From Streptomyces chromofuscus (GTDB taxonomy: Bacteria; Actinomycetota; Actinomycetes; Streptomycetales; Streptomycetaceae), in the NCBI RefSeq assembly GCF_015160875.1, contig NZ_CP063374.1, positions 930,001 to 994,000 of the forward strand: 64,000 bases of DNA, in the 5' to 3' direction. The notes under the pieces were generated by a model. The model was not told where the DNA came from. It did no database searches and worked only from the letters and a program-made list of their open reading frames with translations. Positions 8,574 through 17,835 of this stretch are shown here, piece by piece. How positions within the stretch are numbered: the stretch's first letter is position 1; each line of letters begins with the position of its first letter. A program made the position numbers and the translations under genes.

Positions 8574-8600
8574 TGTCACAAGAACCGGACCAGTCCTGTC
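8574..8600 (+). promoter_or_regulatory. ECF41-type promoter for the NmrA-like reductase unit
   Basis: TGTCACA, 16 bases, TGTC. This is the only strong site whose -10 box is not GGTC. It lies about 95 bases before the ATG at 8694. Confidence 0.62.
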
Positions 8601-8693
8601 TAGGTGTGATGTACACGGTTCCACGCCCACGTCCGCCACCGTCCGTCGACGGACACCCAGCGGGCCATCGGCTACCCGACGGAAGAGATCCAG

Positions 8694-9434
8694 ATGAGAG
8701 TCGTCGTTGCAGGTGCCACCGGTCTGACCGGTTCCAGGACCGTCGCCCGGCTCCGGGACCACGGGGTGGAGGTCGTGCCGGTATCCCGTGGGGAAGGAGT
8801 CGATGTCAGCACCGGACGAGGCCTCGACCAGGCGTTGCGCACCGCCGACGTGGTCGTGGACGTCACCGACGCACCCTCACGGGATCAGGAGGTCAGCACG
8901 GAGTTCTTCACCACCGCGACGGGCCACCTCCTCGAGGCCGCCACCGCGGCAGGCGTGGAGCACTACGTGGCACTGTCGGTGGTGGGCGCCGGCCGGGTCG
9001 GCTCGGGCTACTTCGGTGCCAAGGCGGCACAGGAGGACCTGGTGCGGCACACCACCGTTCCGTACTCCCTGGTGCGTGCCACGCCGTTCCACGAGTCGGT
9101 GGAGGCGACCGCGACCGCCGGCACCCGGCCCGACGGTGTGCATGTGCCACCGTTGTTGCTGCGGCCGGTCTCGACGGACGACGTCGCCGCGGCGCTCGCC
9201 CATGTCGCGGTGGGCCTGCCGCTGTTCGGGGTCCTCGAGGCAGCCGGGCCCGAAGAGGTCCGGCTCGACGAGGTCACCGCCGAGCTGCTGACCGCTCTGG
9301 GCCGGCCCGGCCCGGTGATCGCCGACGCTCGGGCGCCGTTCTTCGGCGCGGTGCTCGAGGAGCGAGCCCTGCTTCCCGGCCCGGACGCCCATGTGGGCCA
9401 TCACACGTTCACCCAGTGGCTCAAGAGCCGCTGA
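8694..9434 (+). CDS. NmrA-like / atypical SDR NAD(P)-binding protein
   Basis: A 246-residue Rossmann-fold protein of the atypical SDR (NmrA/epimerase-like) group. The nucleotide motif is GATGLTGS (7-14), followed by the VVVDVTDAPS strand, YVALSVVGAG and a GYFGAKAAQEDLV segment where the YxxxK of classical SDRs would be (here YFGAK). The C-terminus LLPGPDAHVGHHTFTQWL matches the end of the broken SDR at 23241-23670. Such reductases are one of the standard ECF41-linked COE families. The stop is 112 bases before pyruvate dehydrogenase E1, so SDR, E1 and E2 may form one transcript from the promoter at 8574. Confidence 0.85.
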   Translation: MRVVVAGATGLTGSRTVARLRDHGVEVVPVSRGEGVDVSTGRGLDQALRTADVVVDVTDAPSRDQEVSTEFFTTATGHLLEAATAAGVEHYVALSVVGAGRVGSGYFGAKAAQEDLVRHTTVPYSLVRATPFHESVEATATAGTRPDGVHVPPLLLRPVSTDDVAAALAHVAVGLPLFGVLEAAGPEEVRLDEVTAELLTALGRPGPVIADARAPFFGAVLEERALLPGPDAHVGHHTFTQWLKSR

Positions 9435-9546
9435 TCCACCGGACGGCGACACGTCGTCGCCGTTACTTCCCCACCAGTCGCCCCGCGACAGCCACCGTGT
9501 CCGCGGTCGGCGTCGCCGACACCCACGCCGTGACAGGAAGGCTGCC

Positions 9547-12234
9547 ATGAGTGAACCGTCCCGGCCCACTGAGAACCCTGTGATCAGTGAGCTCGACCAG
9601 CTACCCGACCGTGACCGCGAGGAGACCGCCGAGTGGCAGGCCTCCCTGGACGCCGTCGTGCGCAACGCCGGGCCGGAGCGCGCGGTGTACCTGATGCGGC
9701 GGGTGCACGAGTTCGCCGCGCAGTCCGGCACGTCCCTGCCCGGGCTGCTGTCCTCGGACCACATCAACACCGTTCCGGCCGCCGCGCAGCCGGAGTTCGA
9801 CGGTGACCTGGCGATGGAGTCCAGGATCACCGCGCTCAACCGGTGGAACGCCGCGGCGATGGTCACCCGCGGTTCGCGTCTGGGGCTGGGCGGCCACATC
9901 TCCACCTACGCGTCGGCCGCCTGGCTGTACGAGATCGGCTTCAACCACTTTTTCCGGGGCAAGGACGGTGACGGCTCGGGCGACCAGTTGTTCCTCCAGG
10001 GGCACGCCTCCCCGGGCATCTACGCCCGGGTGTTCCTCGAAGGACGGCTGGGCAGGGAGCAACTGGCCGCCTTCCGGCGGGAGGCGGGCGGTCATGGCCT
10101 GCCGTCCTACCCGCATCCCCGGCGGCTGCCGTGGCTGTGGGAGTTCCCGACGGTCTCCATGGGGCTGGGCCCGCTCGGCGCCGTCTACCAGGCCCGCTTC
10201 AACCGCTACCTGCAGGCTCGCGGCATCAAGGACACCTCCGCCTCACGGGTGTGGGCGTTCCTGGGCGACGGGGAGACGGACGAGCCGGAGTCCATGGCCG
10301 CCCTGACGCTGGCCTCCCGCGAGGGCCTGGACAACCTGACGTTCGTCGTCAACTGCAATCTGCAGCGCCTGGACGGGCCGGTACGGTCCAACTCGAGCAT
10401 CGTCCAGGAACTGGAGGCACGGTTCCGTGGTGCGGGCTGGAACGTGGTCAAGACCCTGTGGGGCGAGGCCTGGGACCCGCTGCTGGAGCAGGACACCACC
10501 GGCGCCCTGGTGCGGCGCCTGGGCGAGGTGCCCGACGCGCAGATGCAGACGCTGGCCGCGCGGGACGCCGCCTACATACGCAAGAACTTCTTCACCGGCG
10601 ACGCCCTGTCCGCCGTCTCCGCCTCCCTGAGCGATGCGCAGGTGGTCGAGCTGTTCGAGAACTCGCGGGGCGGACACGAGCCGTTGAAGGTGTACGCCGC
10701 CTACCGGGCCGCGGTGGAGCACCGGGGCGCGCCGACGGTGGTCCTCGCCCAGACGGTCAAGGGGCACACGCTGGGCTCGGCGTTCGAGTCCCGCAACGCC
10801 AACCACCAGATGAAGAAGCTCACGATGGGCCAGTTCCGCGACCTGCGCGACCTGCTGGAGCTTCCCATCCCCGACAGCGCGCTCGCCGGCGACGAGGTTC
10901 CGTTCTGGCACCCGGGGGAGAACTCTCCCGAAGTGCAATACCTGCGCGAGCGCCGGGCCGCGCTGGGCGGTCCCGCCCCTCTCCGGCGCGTGATCGCCAA
11001 GCCTCTGCCGAAGCCGCCCACCAAGCCCTTCGAGGCGTTGAAGCAGGGTTTCGGCCACCAGGAGGTCGCCACCACGATGGCGCTCGTCCGGCTGGTCAGG
11101 GACCTGATGCGCGACGAACGGAGCGGAGCACGCTGGGTTCCCATCATCCCAGACGAGGCCCGTACTTTCGGCATGGAGTCGATGTTCCCCACGGCCGGCA
11201 TCTACTCGCCGCTGGGCCAGACCTACGATCCGGTCGACGCGGACCAGCTGCTCCACTACAAGGAGAGCACGACCGGGCAGTTGCTCATCGAGGGCATCAC
11301 GGAGGCCGGTTCCGTGGCCGAGTTCGCCGCAGCGGCGACCTCGTACGCCACGCACGGCGAGCCGATGATCCCGTTCTACATCTTCTACTCCATGTTCGGT
11401 TTCCAGCGCACCGGTGACCAGTTCTGGGCACTCGCCGACCAACTGGGTCGCGGCTTCGTCGTCGGCGGCACCGCCGGGCGCACGACCATGACCGGTGAGG
11501 GCCTGCAGCACGGGGACGGGCACTCGCATCTGCTGGCCTCCACCAATCCGGCGGCGATCAGCTACGACCCGGCTTTCGCCTTCGAGGTCGCGGTGATCGT
11601 CCGGGACGGTCTGCGCCGGATGTACGGCGAGCAGCCCGAGGACGTCTTCTACTACCTGACCGTGTACAACGAGCCCAAGCACCAGCCGGCCATGCCGCCG
11701 GTGCCGGGCATCGAGGAGGGCATCGTCCGGGGCATCTACCGGTTCCGGCCCGCCGAACCCGCGGCGGCCGGGCCCCGGCTGCAACTCCTGTCGTCCGGTA
11801 CGGCCATTCACTGGGCCCTGCGCGCGCAGGAACTCCTCGCCTCCGAGTGGAACGTGCACGCCGACGTGTGGTCGGTGACGTCCTGGACGGAACTGCGCCG
11901 TGACGCGATGCGCGCCGACGACGCCCGCATGCGCGGTGAGGAGCGCACGCCGTTCGTCACCCGGGCCCTGGCCGGTGCGCCGGGGCCGGTGCTGGCCGTC
12001 AGCGACTGGATGCGGCAGGTACCCGACCAGATCAGCCAGTGGATCGAGCAGGACTACTACTCCCTGGGCACCGACGGTTTCGGGCTGTCCGACACGCGTG
12101 AGGACGTGCGCCGCTACTTCCGGGTGGACGCCGAGTCGATCGTGGTGACCGCACTGGACCGGCTGGCCCGGGCCGGGCAGATCCCTCAGGCGACCGTGGC
12201 GGAGGCCCGCGCACGCTACGGCCTCGAACTGTGA
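9547..12234 (+). CDS. aceE: Pyruvate dehydrogenase E1, homodimeric AceE type
   Basis: An 895-residue thiamine-diphosphate enzyme of the single-chain (AceE) class that decarboxylates pyruvate and transfers the acetyl group to lipoyl-E2. The ThDP/Mg motif is visible as FLGDGETDEPE with the NCNLQRLDGPV partner segment (about residues 235-275). The early HINTVP and the GLGGHISTYASAAWLYE stretch are AceE signatures. Length equals the usual 890-915. The ATG at 9547 has AGGAAGG upstream. Streptomyces normally carries aceE elsewhere, so this could be a second, stress-linked copy; that is inference. It precedes an E2-like gene but no E3 is nearby. Confidence 0.9.
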   Translation: MSEPSRPTENPVISELDQLPDRDREETAEWQASLDAVVRNAGPERAVYLMRRVHEFAAQSGTSLPGLLSSDHINTVPAAAQPEFDGDLAMESRITALNRWNAAAMVTRGSRLGLGGHISTYASAAWLYEIGFNHFFRGKDGDGSGDQLFLQGHASPGIYARVFLEGRLGREQLAAFRREAGGHGLPSYPHPRRLPWLWEFPTVSMGLGPLGAVYQARFNRYLQARGIKDTSASRVWAFLGDGETDEPESMAALTLASREGLDNLTFVVNCNLQRLDGPVRSNSSIVQELEARFRGAGWNVVKTLWGEAWDPLLEQDTTGALVRRLGEVPDAQMQTLAARDAAYIRKNFFTGDALSAVSASLSDAQVVELFENSRGGHEPLKVYAAYRAAVEHRGAPTVVLAQTVKGHTLGSAFESRNANHQMKKLTMGQFRDLRDLLELPIPDSALAGDEVPFWHPGENSPEVQYLRERRAALGGPAPLRRVIAKPLPKPPTKPFEALKQGFGHQEVATTMALVRLVRDLMRDERSGARWVPIIPDEARTFGMESMFPTAGIYSPLGQTYDPVDADQLLHYKESTTGQLLIEGITEAGSVAEFAAAATSYATHGEPMIPFYIFYSMFGFQRTGDQFWALADQLGRGFVVGGTAGRTTMTGEGLQHGDGHSHLLASTNPAAISYDPAFAFEVAVIVRDGLRRMYGEQPEDVFYYLTVYNEPKHQPAMPPVPGIEEGIVRGIYRFRPAEPAAAGPRLQLLSSGTAIHWALRAQELLASEWNVHADVWSVTSWTELRRDAMRADDARMRGEERTPFVTRALAGAPGPVLAVSDWMRQVPDQISQWIEQDYYSLGTDGFGLSDTREDVRRYFRVDAESIVVTALDRLARAGQIPQATVAEARARYGLEL

Positions 12235-12334
12235 GCGGCGATGTGCCGCGACCGACCCCGCATGGCGCAGGCCATGGACGACAGGTTCGGTGGGCCGTTG
12301 CGCCCTGCCGAGCCGTGAGGAGCTGAACGACATC

Positions 12335-13552
12335 ATGACGGTTTCCGTGACCCTGCCGGCCCTCGGCGAGTCCGTCACCGAGGGCACCGTGACGCGCTGG
12401 CTGAAACAGGTCGGCGAGCGCGTCGAGGCCGACGAGCCACTGCTGGAGGTTTCCACCGACAAGGTCGACACGGAGATCCCCTCCCCCGCGGCCGGCGTTC
12501 TCCTGGTGATCAACGTGGCCGAGGACGAGACCGTCGAGGTCGGTGCCAGTCTCGGCGTCATCGGTGCGCCGGACACCGCCCCGGCGGCCGACCCGGCACC
12601 CACGGTCGATCCCGCACCCACGGTCGACCCCGCACCGGCGGTCGACCCCGCACCGGCGGCCGAGGCTTCGCAGGTCGTCCCGGCAACGCCCTCCGCTCCG
12701 ACGCCGACGCCGATCCCGCCGCCGGCACCGGCACTGCCCCCGGCCGTGGCAGCGGCACCGACACCGACACCGACACCGACTGCGCCGGTTTCCCCCGCAC
12801 CCGCTGTTCCGACTGCCCCGGCGGCGGGACCGTCCGCGCTACGCGGTCGGACGGTCCGGATGACCCGCATCCGCAAAGCCATCGGCGACAACCTGAAGAG
12901 GGCTCTGCTGGAGCAGGCGCAACTGACCAGCACGGTCGAGGCCGACGTCACCCGGCTGATGCGGCTGCGAGAGCAGGCGAAGGACGCTTTCCTGGCCCGC
13001 GAGGGCCTGAAGCTGTCTCCGATGCCCTTTTTCGTCATGGCCGCTGCCCAGGCGCTGAAGGCGCATCCGGCCGTCAACGCCAGGATCAACGAGGCCGAGG
13101 GGACCATCACCTACTTCGACACCGAGAACGTCGGCATCGCGGTCGACACGGAGAGCGGTCTGATGACTCCGGTCGTCAAGGCGGCCGGCGACCTGACCGT
13201 CGCCGGGATCGCCCGGGCCGTCCACGACCTGGCCGACCGGGCGCGCAGTGGTCACCTCACCCCCGACGACGTGTCCGGCGCGACCTTCACGATCTCCAAC
13301 ACCGGCTCCCGCGGGTCCCTGTTCGACACCGTCATCGTGCCACCGAACCAGGCCGCGATCCTGGGCGTGGGCGCCACGGTCAGGAAGCCCGGAGTCGTGC
13401 GCAGCGGTGACGACGAACTCATCGGCATCCGGGACCTGGTGCACCTGTCGCTGTCGTACGACCACCGGCTCGTGGACGGGGCGGATGCGGCTCGCTACCT
13501 GACCACGGTCAAGCAGATCCTGGAGTCCGCGCCGTTCGAGGGCGACCTGTAG
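12335..13552 (+). CDS. 2-oxo acid dehydrogenase E2 (acyltransferase) without E3-binding domain
   Basis: A 405-residue dihydrolipoyl acyltransferase. Residues 1-78 form one lipoyl domain with the modified lysine Lys43 in STDKVDTE. Residues about 80-168 are a flexible linker of Ala-Pro-Thr-Val repeats (a PAPTVD/PAPAVD run, then PTPTPT). The catalytic domain starts about 170 (TVRMTRIRKAIGDNL) and ends with the active site YDHRLVDG, His377. The peripheral subunit-binding domain that usually sits between linker and catalytic core cannot be found. The start ATG at 12335 follows AGGAGCTG. It is 100 bases downstream of the AceE-type E1 and presumably works with it. Confidence 0.88.
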   Translation: MTVSVTLPALGESVTEGTVTRWLKQVGERVEADEPLLEVSTDKVDTEIPSPAAGVLLVINVAEDETVEVGASLGVIGAPDTAPAADPAPTVDPAPTVDPAPAVDPAPAAEASQVVPATPSAPTPTPIPPPAPALPPAVAAAPTPTPTPTAPVSPAPAVPTAPAAGPSALRGRTVRMTRIRKAIGDNLKRALLEQAQLTSTVEADVTRLMRLREQAKDAFLAREGLKLSPMPFFVMAAAQALKAHPAVNARINEAEGTITYFDTENVGIAVDTESGLMTPVVKAAGDLTVAGIARAVHDLADRARSGHLTPDDVSGATFTISNTGSRGSLFDTVIVPPNQAAILGVGATVRKPGVVRSGDDELIGIRDLVHLSLSYDHRLVDGADAARYLTTVKQILESAPFEGDL

Positions 13553-13576
13553 CCCGACGCCACGGCGTGAGAATGT

Positions 13577-13604
13577 GCCGGTGCGGGCGGCGGTCCGCAC
13601 CGGC
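13577..13604 (+). terminator. Hairpin after the E1-E2 unit
   Basis: A 10-bp perfect stem (GCCGGTGCGG / CCGCACCGGC) with an 8-base loop starts 25 bases after the E2 stop and ends 29 bases before the stop of the convergent gene at 13633. Probably terminates in both directions. Confidence 0.65.
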
Positions 13605-13632
13605 CTTCCAGAGTTCTCCCCGCCGCAACGCC

Positions 13633-13944
13633 TCAGAACCCGGCCATGGACTTGTCGAGTACTCCGCCCAGCGCACCGTAGACGCTGCAGCGGACCGAGT
13701 GCCTTGCCTTGCGGCGCAGCCCGAACCCGACGATGAACGAAAGCGCGAAGAGCCCGCCCAGGACCATCGCTGCGAGCGGGTCGTAGACGACGTACGCGAA
13801 GCACGCGACACCAGTCCAGACGAGGATCGGCAGGAACGATCCGCACAGCACCGCCCAGAACCTGATCCGTTCCGGCCCGGACGGCAGCACACGTCCGTAC
13901 CACACCTGGATGTGGGCTCTGGTCACACAATGCTCAGGGCGCAT
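13633..13944 (-). CDS. Small membrane protein, two TM helices
   Basis: A 103-residue hypothetical membrane protein. Two adjoining hydrophobic helices are clear (FWAVLCGSFLPILVWTGVACFAYVV and PLAAMVLGGLFALSFIVGFGL), followed by a basic cytoplasmic turn (RRKARHSVR). The ATG at 13944 has GGAG close upstream. It contains three Cys residues outside any recognised motif. No island-type promoter is visible. No family recognised; it could be a small modulator of a neighbouring membrane enzyme, but nothing shows this. Confidence 0.6.
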   Translation of the reverse strand: MRPEHCVTRAHIQVWYGRVLPSGPERIRFWAVLCGSFLPILVWTGVACFAYVVYDPLAAMVLGGLFALSFIVGFGLRRKARHSVRCSVYGALGGVLDKSMAGF

Positions 13945-14217
13945 GGCTCCATCCCACCACCGACAGGGCGGAGCTTGTGCGGTGATCCGTAAGAAGCTGG
14001 CCTACGAGTGGGTGCGGCACAGGTATTGCTCCGCCAAGGTGCTCCGGCCGAAAGGCAGCCCGCGGGCGACCTTGATCGTCTGCGACACGTCAGCGGCACC
14101 CGCAGAGCCAGCGACCGCACGGGAGGCGGTGCTTCGGGCTCTCTCGCCGCAATGGATGTCGCCCGAAGGATGCCTGTGCGGTGCCGTCTTCTCTGAGTGA
14201 CCTCGGAGCGGTCGGGA

Positions 14218-14736
14218 TCACCGCTGCCCGGTGCGGAGGAAGCCTCGCCGTCGGCGGGTGGGTGGGCCGGCCGCCAGGTCACGGACGTGGATCCAGGCGG
14301 TGACGGTGCCGCCCTCCTCCCGGCGGTGCACGGGCACCGACGCGTGGCGGAGGACGGCGTCCATGCGCTCGTCACCGGACAGGACGAGGCCGTACAGCGT
14401 CGCCCAGCCGCCGACGAGCGCGTGGTGCCCCAGGCGGTGCAGCATGCGGGTACCCAATCCATGGCCCTGCCAGGCGTCCTCGACCAGGAGCGCGGCCTCC
14501 ACGGCAGAATGGTCCGGCATCAGGTGGCCCACGGCGACGATGCGGCCCGTGGTGTCCCGTGCGGCCAGATGGACCGACCCCGGACGGTTCAGCAGTGCGG
14601 GCAGGTACGTCCGGGGGTCGGCCATCGCCCTGTGGTAGCGGCTCCACAGGGTCTGCGACGAACAGCGACGATGCATCGCCACGGTGTCGGCGAGGTCGTC
14701 GGGGCCTATCGGGCTGATCCGCGGTTCGCGGCGCAT
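14218..14736 (-). CDS. GNAT-family N-acetyltransferase
   Basis: A 172-residue acetyltransferase. The acetyl-CoA loop is visible as VEDAWQGHGLGTRML (about residues 92-106; Q/RxxGxG/A type). The opening ISPIGPDDLADTVAMHRRCSSQTLWSRYH resembles GNAT domains fused or linked to acyl-CoA synthetase-like proteins (Pat-type). The ATG at 14736 has only a weak ribosome site. An exact ECF41-type promoter lies 80-110 bases upstream. Target unknown. If this is a protein lysine acetyltransferase, it could connect the regulon to central metabolism, but that is inference. Confidence 0.82.
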   Translation of the reverse strand: MRREPRISPIGPDDLADTVAMHRRCSSQTLWSRYHRAMADPRTYLPALLNRPGSVHLAARDTTGRIVAVGHLMPDHSAVEAALLVEDAWQGHGLGTRMLHRLGHHALVGGWATLYGLVLSGDERMDAVLRHASVPVHRREEGGTVTAWIHVRDLAAGPPTRRRRGFLRTGQR

Positions 14737-14817
14737 GAGGTTGTCCTTGGGCGGCCGGACCCGGTGCGGAACATACACGGGCGGACCGGCGGTCGATGGA
14801 GCGGGGTTCGCACACTC

Positions 14818-14844
14818 GACCGGCCGAACTGGCCGAGTGTGACA
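14818..14844 (-). promoter_or_regulatory. ECF41-type promoter for the acetyltransferase
   Basis: Minus-strand TGTCACA, 16 bases, GGTC, exact in both boxes; drives the gene starting at 14736. Confidence 0.68.
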
Positions 14845-14973
14845 ACGCCGACGAACCGTGCCACTGGAGTGGGCGTGGCCGCGACCAACGCCTTCGGCCC
14901 GGACCATGCCTGGCCGCCGTCACGGGACAGGCCACCAAAGGGGCGCCGGCCCTGCAGGCGCTGCGCGGAAGGG

Positions 14974-15805
14974 TCAGCGCACCGAGCGGGCGGCGTCCTC
15001 GATGACGTCGGTGACCTTCCCGGGCTGCGAGACACTCACCGCGTGCGAGGCTCGGACCCGCGTGACGTGGGCGCCGGCTCGCCCGGCCATGAACTCCTGT
15101 GCCTCGGGCGGGATGTTGAGATCCCGCGTGGCAACCAGGACCCAGGACGGAACGGTCTTCCAGGCCGGCTCGGCCGCGCCGTCGGTCAGGGCGGCGTTGG
15201 TGACCGGTCGCTGGGTGACGGCCATCAGGTCGGTCTCGTTACGGGGCACATCCGCCGCGAACTGGTGCCGGACCTTGTCGTTCTGAATGTAGAGGTCGGT
15301 GCCTTGCGAGCCGTCGGCGTTCGTGAACGGCACGGAGCGCTGCGCATCGCCGAGAGTGCTGCCGGGGAACCTTTCCGACAGGTCGACCGCGCTCTCGCCC
15401 TTCTCGGGGAGGAAGGCGGCGACGTAGACCAGTGCCCTGACGTTCTTGTTGCCGGTGGCGGCATTGCTGATCACCGAGCCGCCGTAGGAGTGACCGGCCA
15501 GGACCACGGGACCGTCGATGCCGGCCAGAACGTCCTTGAGGTAGGCGGAGTCACCGCTCAGCGAGCGCAACGGGTTGGCGACGGCGACCACCGGACAACC
15601 GTCGTGCCTGAGCTTCTTTATGACGTCGTTCCAACTGGTGGAGTCGGCGAACGCACCGTGGACCAGGACGACGGTGGGCTTGGGGCCGGGCGAGGAGTCG
15701 TTCTTGTCGGCGGAGGCCGGGGCGACCGTGGTGACGAGCAGGCCTGCGACGACAGTGGCGCCAGCCAGAACGGTGAGGGAGACACATGCGGGACGTACGG
15801 CTCAC
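14974..15805 (-). pseudogene. Secreted alpha/beta hydrolase with one-base frameshift in the signal peptide
   Basis: The body reads as an alpha/beta hydrolase (TVVLVHGAFADSTSWND, nucleophile GHSYGG, VRASHAVSVSQPGKV at the end) and is a close relative of the hydrolase at 1085-1804. Ahead of it is a clear export signal (SLTVLAGATVVAGLLVTT, then APASA before the mature DKNDSS). A good start, GTG at 15805 with GGAAAGGCGC upstream, reads SRTSRM in a frame one base off from the signal peptide. In the hydrolase frame an early TGA blocks any upstream start and no ATG or GTG precedes the core. So either one base is missing near 15785 (mutation or sequencing error), or translation starts at a rare codon. 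If intact, the protein would be exported. Confidence 0.68.
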
Positions 15806-15940
15806 TGCAAGCGCCTTTCCGAGATACGAGTGAGGTGCGCGGCGGCTGTGCCGACGGCACCGTCGCCGCTGCGCGGGGGAAGGACGGCCGCTCGGGCCGG
15901 CGGGACGGAGGTCCCGCGGGGGAACTGTGTGCGCCAGTGA

Positions 15941-17560
15941 TCAAGACCGGTGCCGGCCGCCGATCTCCTTGTACTCGGCCGCCGTGGGCTTGTGAATCTG
16001 CGTACCCGGGCCGTACAGGACGCGGCTGAGCCTGACGCGCAGGCGCTGGGTACGGCTGGGCATGGCACCGTCCGCGTCCCGCAGGGCTGCGGGCCCGAGG
16101 GGCCGGTACTGTTCGTGGGCGGTCAGGGCGTGCAGCCGCGCCTGGCTGAGCGGCTCATGGATCTCGACGTACTCGCCGTGCGGAAGACGTTTGATGATGC
16201 CGGTTTCGCGCCCGTGCAGCACCTTGTCCCGGTCTCGCCGTTGCAGGCCCAGTGCCACGCGTTTGGTGACGACGAAGGCCAGGACCGGTACGACGAACAG
16301 GCCGATGCGCACGGCCCAGGTGACGGCGTTGACAGAGACGTGCAGATAGGTGGCGATCAGGTCGTTGGCGGCACCTGTGAGGGCCACCGCGTAGACGCTG
16401 AGCCAGGCCACGCCCAGCGCGGTGCGCACCGGGCGGTTGCGGGGGCGGTCCAGCAGGTTCTGGTCGCGGTCGTCGTCCGTGACCCAGGCTTCGAGGAAGG
16501 GGTAGGCGCCCATGGCCAGGAAGAGCAGCACACCGACCAGTAGGGGCAGGAAGTTGTCCAGAGCCAGGGTGTGGCCCCAGAAGCTGACTTCCCAGCCGGG
16601 CATGACGCGCAGGAAGCCGTCGGCGACGCCCATGTACCAGTCGGGCTGGGAGCCGGCGGAGACGTGGTCGGGTCGGAAGGGCCCGTAGTTCCACACGGGA
16701 TTGATCTGCGCGACGGCGGCCATGAAGAAGATGACGCCGGACACGAGGAAGAAGCAGCCGCCGGCCTTGACGGCGTACACCTTGGCCGGAAGGCCGACGA
16801 CGTTGCTGTTGGTACGGCCGGGTCCGGGGTGTTGGGTGTGCCGGTGGCGTACTGCCAGGGCCACGTGGCCGACGATCAGGGCGATCATCAGTGCAGGGAT
16901 GATCAGGACGTGGATGGTGTTGAAGCGGGCGATCAGGTCGTCGCCGGGGAACTCGCCACCGAAGAGGAAGAACGACAGGTAGGTCCCGACGACCGGGATC
17001 GAGAGGATCGTGCCGTTGACGACCTGCAGGCCGGTTCCGGACAGCAGGTCGTCGGGCAGGTCGTAGCCGGTCAGACCCCCGAACATGGCCAGGATGAGCA
17101 GCAGGAACCCGAATATCCAGTTCAGCTCTCGTGGCTTGCGGAACGCCCCCGTGAAGAAGACCCGCAGCATGTGCACGAACAGGGCGGCGACGAAGACCAG
17201 TGCCGCCCAGTGGTGAGCCTGGCGGATGAGCAGACCGCCACGGACGTCGAAGGAGATGTGCAGGGTCGAGTCGAAGGCCTCCGACACCAACTGCCCCCGC
17301 AACGGGGCGTAACTGCCGTCATAGACCACGAGTTCGGAGGAAGGGTGGAAGAAGAAGCTCAGGTAGACGCCGGTGACCAGCAGGATGACGAAACTGTAGA
17401 GCGCTATCTCGCCGAGCATGAACGACCAGTGGTCGGGAAAGACCAGGCGCCGAGCAGAGCCGGCCAGACGGCGGTAGCCCAGTCGGCTCTGCGACCATTG
17501 GGCGAGCCTCTCCCCGGTGCGCCCCTGCCCCGGCTCGGCCGGCCGGCTGTCGTTGCCCAT
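15941..17560 (-). CDS. Orphan cytochrome b subunit (QcrB-like)
   Basis: A 539-residue membrane protein homologous to the cytochrome b subunit of the actinobacterial bc1 complex. Paired heme ligands are visible: His116/117 with His130 (RQAHHWAALVFVAALFVH), and His217 with His232 (NTIHVLIIPA, ALIVGHVAL). The quinol-site motif PDWY is at 306-309. About nine hydrophobic helices are present and the length matches Streptomyces QcrB. No Rieske (QcrA) or cytochrome c (QcrC) genes lie beside it, unlike the housekeeping qcrCAB operon, so it is probably a second copy. AAGGGTGAAGAG fixes the ATG at 17560. The ECF41-type promoter lies about 250 bases upstream, leaving a long leader or an N-terminal extension of up to 92 residues. 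Confidence 0.85.
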   Translation of the reverse strand: MGNDSRPAEPGQGRTGERLAQWSQSRLGYRRLAGSARRLVFPDHWSFMLGEIALYSFVILLVTGVYLSFFFHPSSELVVYDGSYAPLRGQLVSEAFDSTLHISFDVRGGLLIRQAHHWAALVFVAALFVHMLRVFFTGAFRKPRELNWIFGFLLLILAMFGGLTGYDLPDDLLSGTGLQVVNGTILSIPVVGTYLSFFLFGGEFPGDDLIARFNTIHVLIIPALMIALIVGHVALAVRHRHTQHPGPGRTNSNVVGLPAKVYAVKAGGCFFLVSGVIFFMAAVAQINPVWNYGPFRPDHVSAGSQPDWYMGVADGFLRVMPGWEVSFWGHTLALDNFLPLLVGVLLFLAMGAYPFLEAWVTDDDRDQNLLDRPRNRPVRTALGVAWLSVYAVALTGAANDLIATYLHVSVNAVTWAVRIGLFVVPVLAFVVTKRVALGLQRRDRDKVLHGRETGIIKRLPHGEYVEIHEPLSQARLHALTAHEQYRPLGPAALRDADGAMPSRTQRLRVRLSRVLYGPGTQIHKPTAAEYKEIGGRHRS

Positions 17561-17808
17561 CTCTTCACCCTTCATTTCTGCATCACCCGCTGCGTCCGAG
17601 GGCGCCGTGGTCCCCGGCTCTGCCGTGGGGCCGCGGCACCTGCGTCTCGTGAGGGCCATCGGTGGAGCCGTCCGTGGCGATCCGGTGGTCCGCGGCATCG
17701 CGGAGCCGGCCTCGTCACGGGCCGGAGGAACGCACATGTGGCACAGCGAAGCCGACTCGTCCATGGCTGTGCTGTTCGGGCAGGATTCGTGAACTGCTGT
17801 CGTCATAA

Positions 17809-17835
17809 GACCGATGAGACGGCTCCGGTGTGACA
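17809..17835 (-). promoter_or_regulatory. ECF41-type promoter for the cytochrome b gene
   Basis: Minus-strand TGTCACA, 16 bases, GGTC, exact. The predicted transcript begins about 240 bases before the chosen start codon at 17560. Confidence 0.68.

Noticed and set aside
12580..12790. Possible tandem repeat element in the E2 gene (PAPTVD-type and PTPTPT runs)
   Set aside because: These are ordinary Ala-Pro-rich interdomain linkers of E2 proteins, not a mobile or regulatory repeat.
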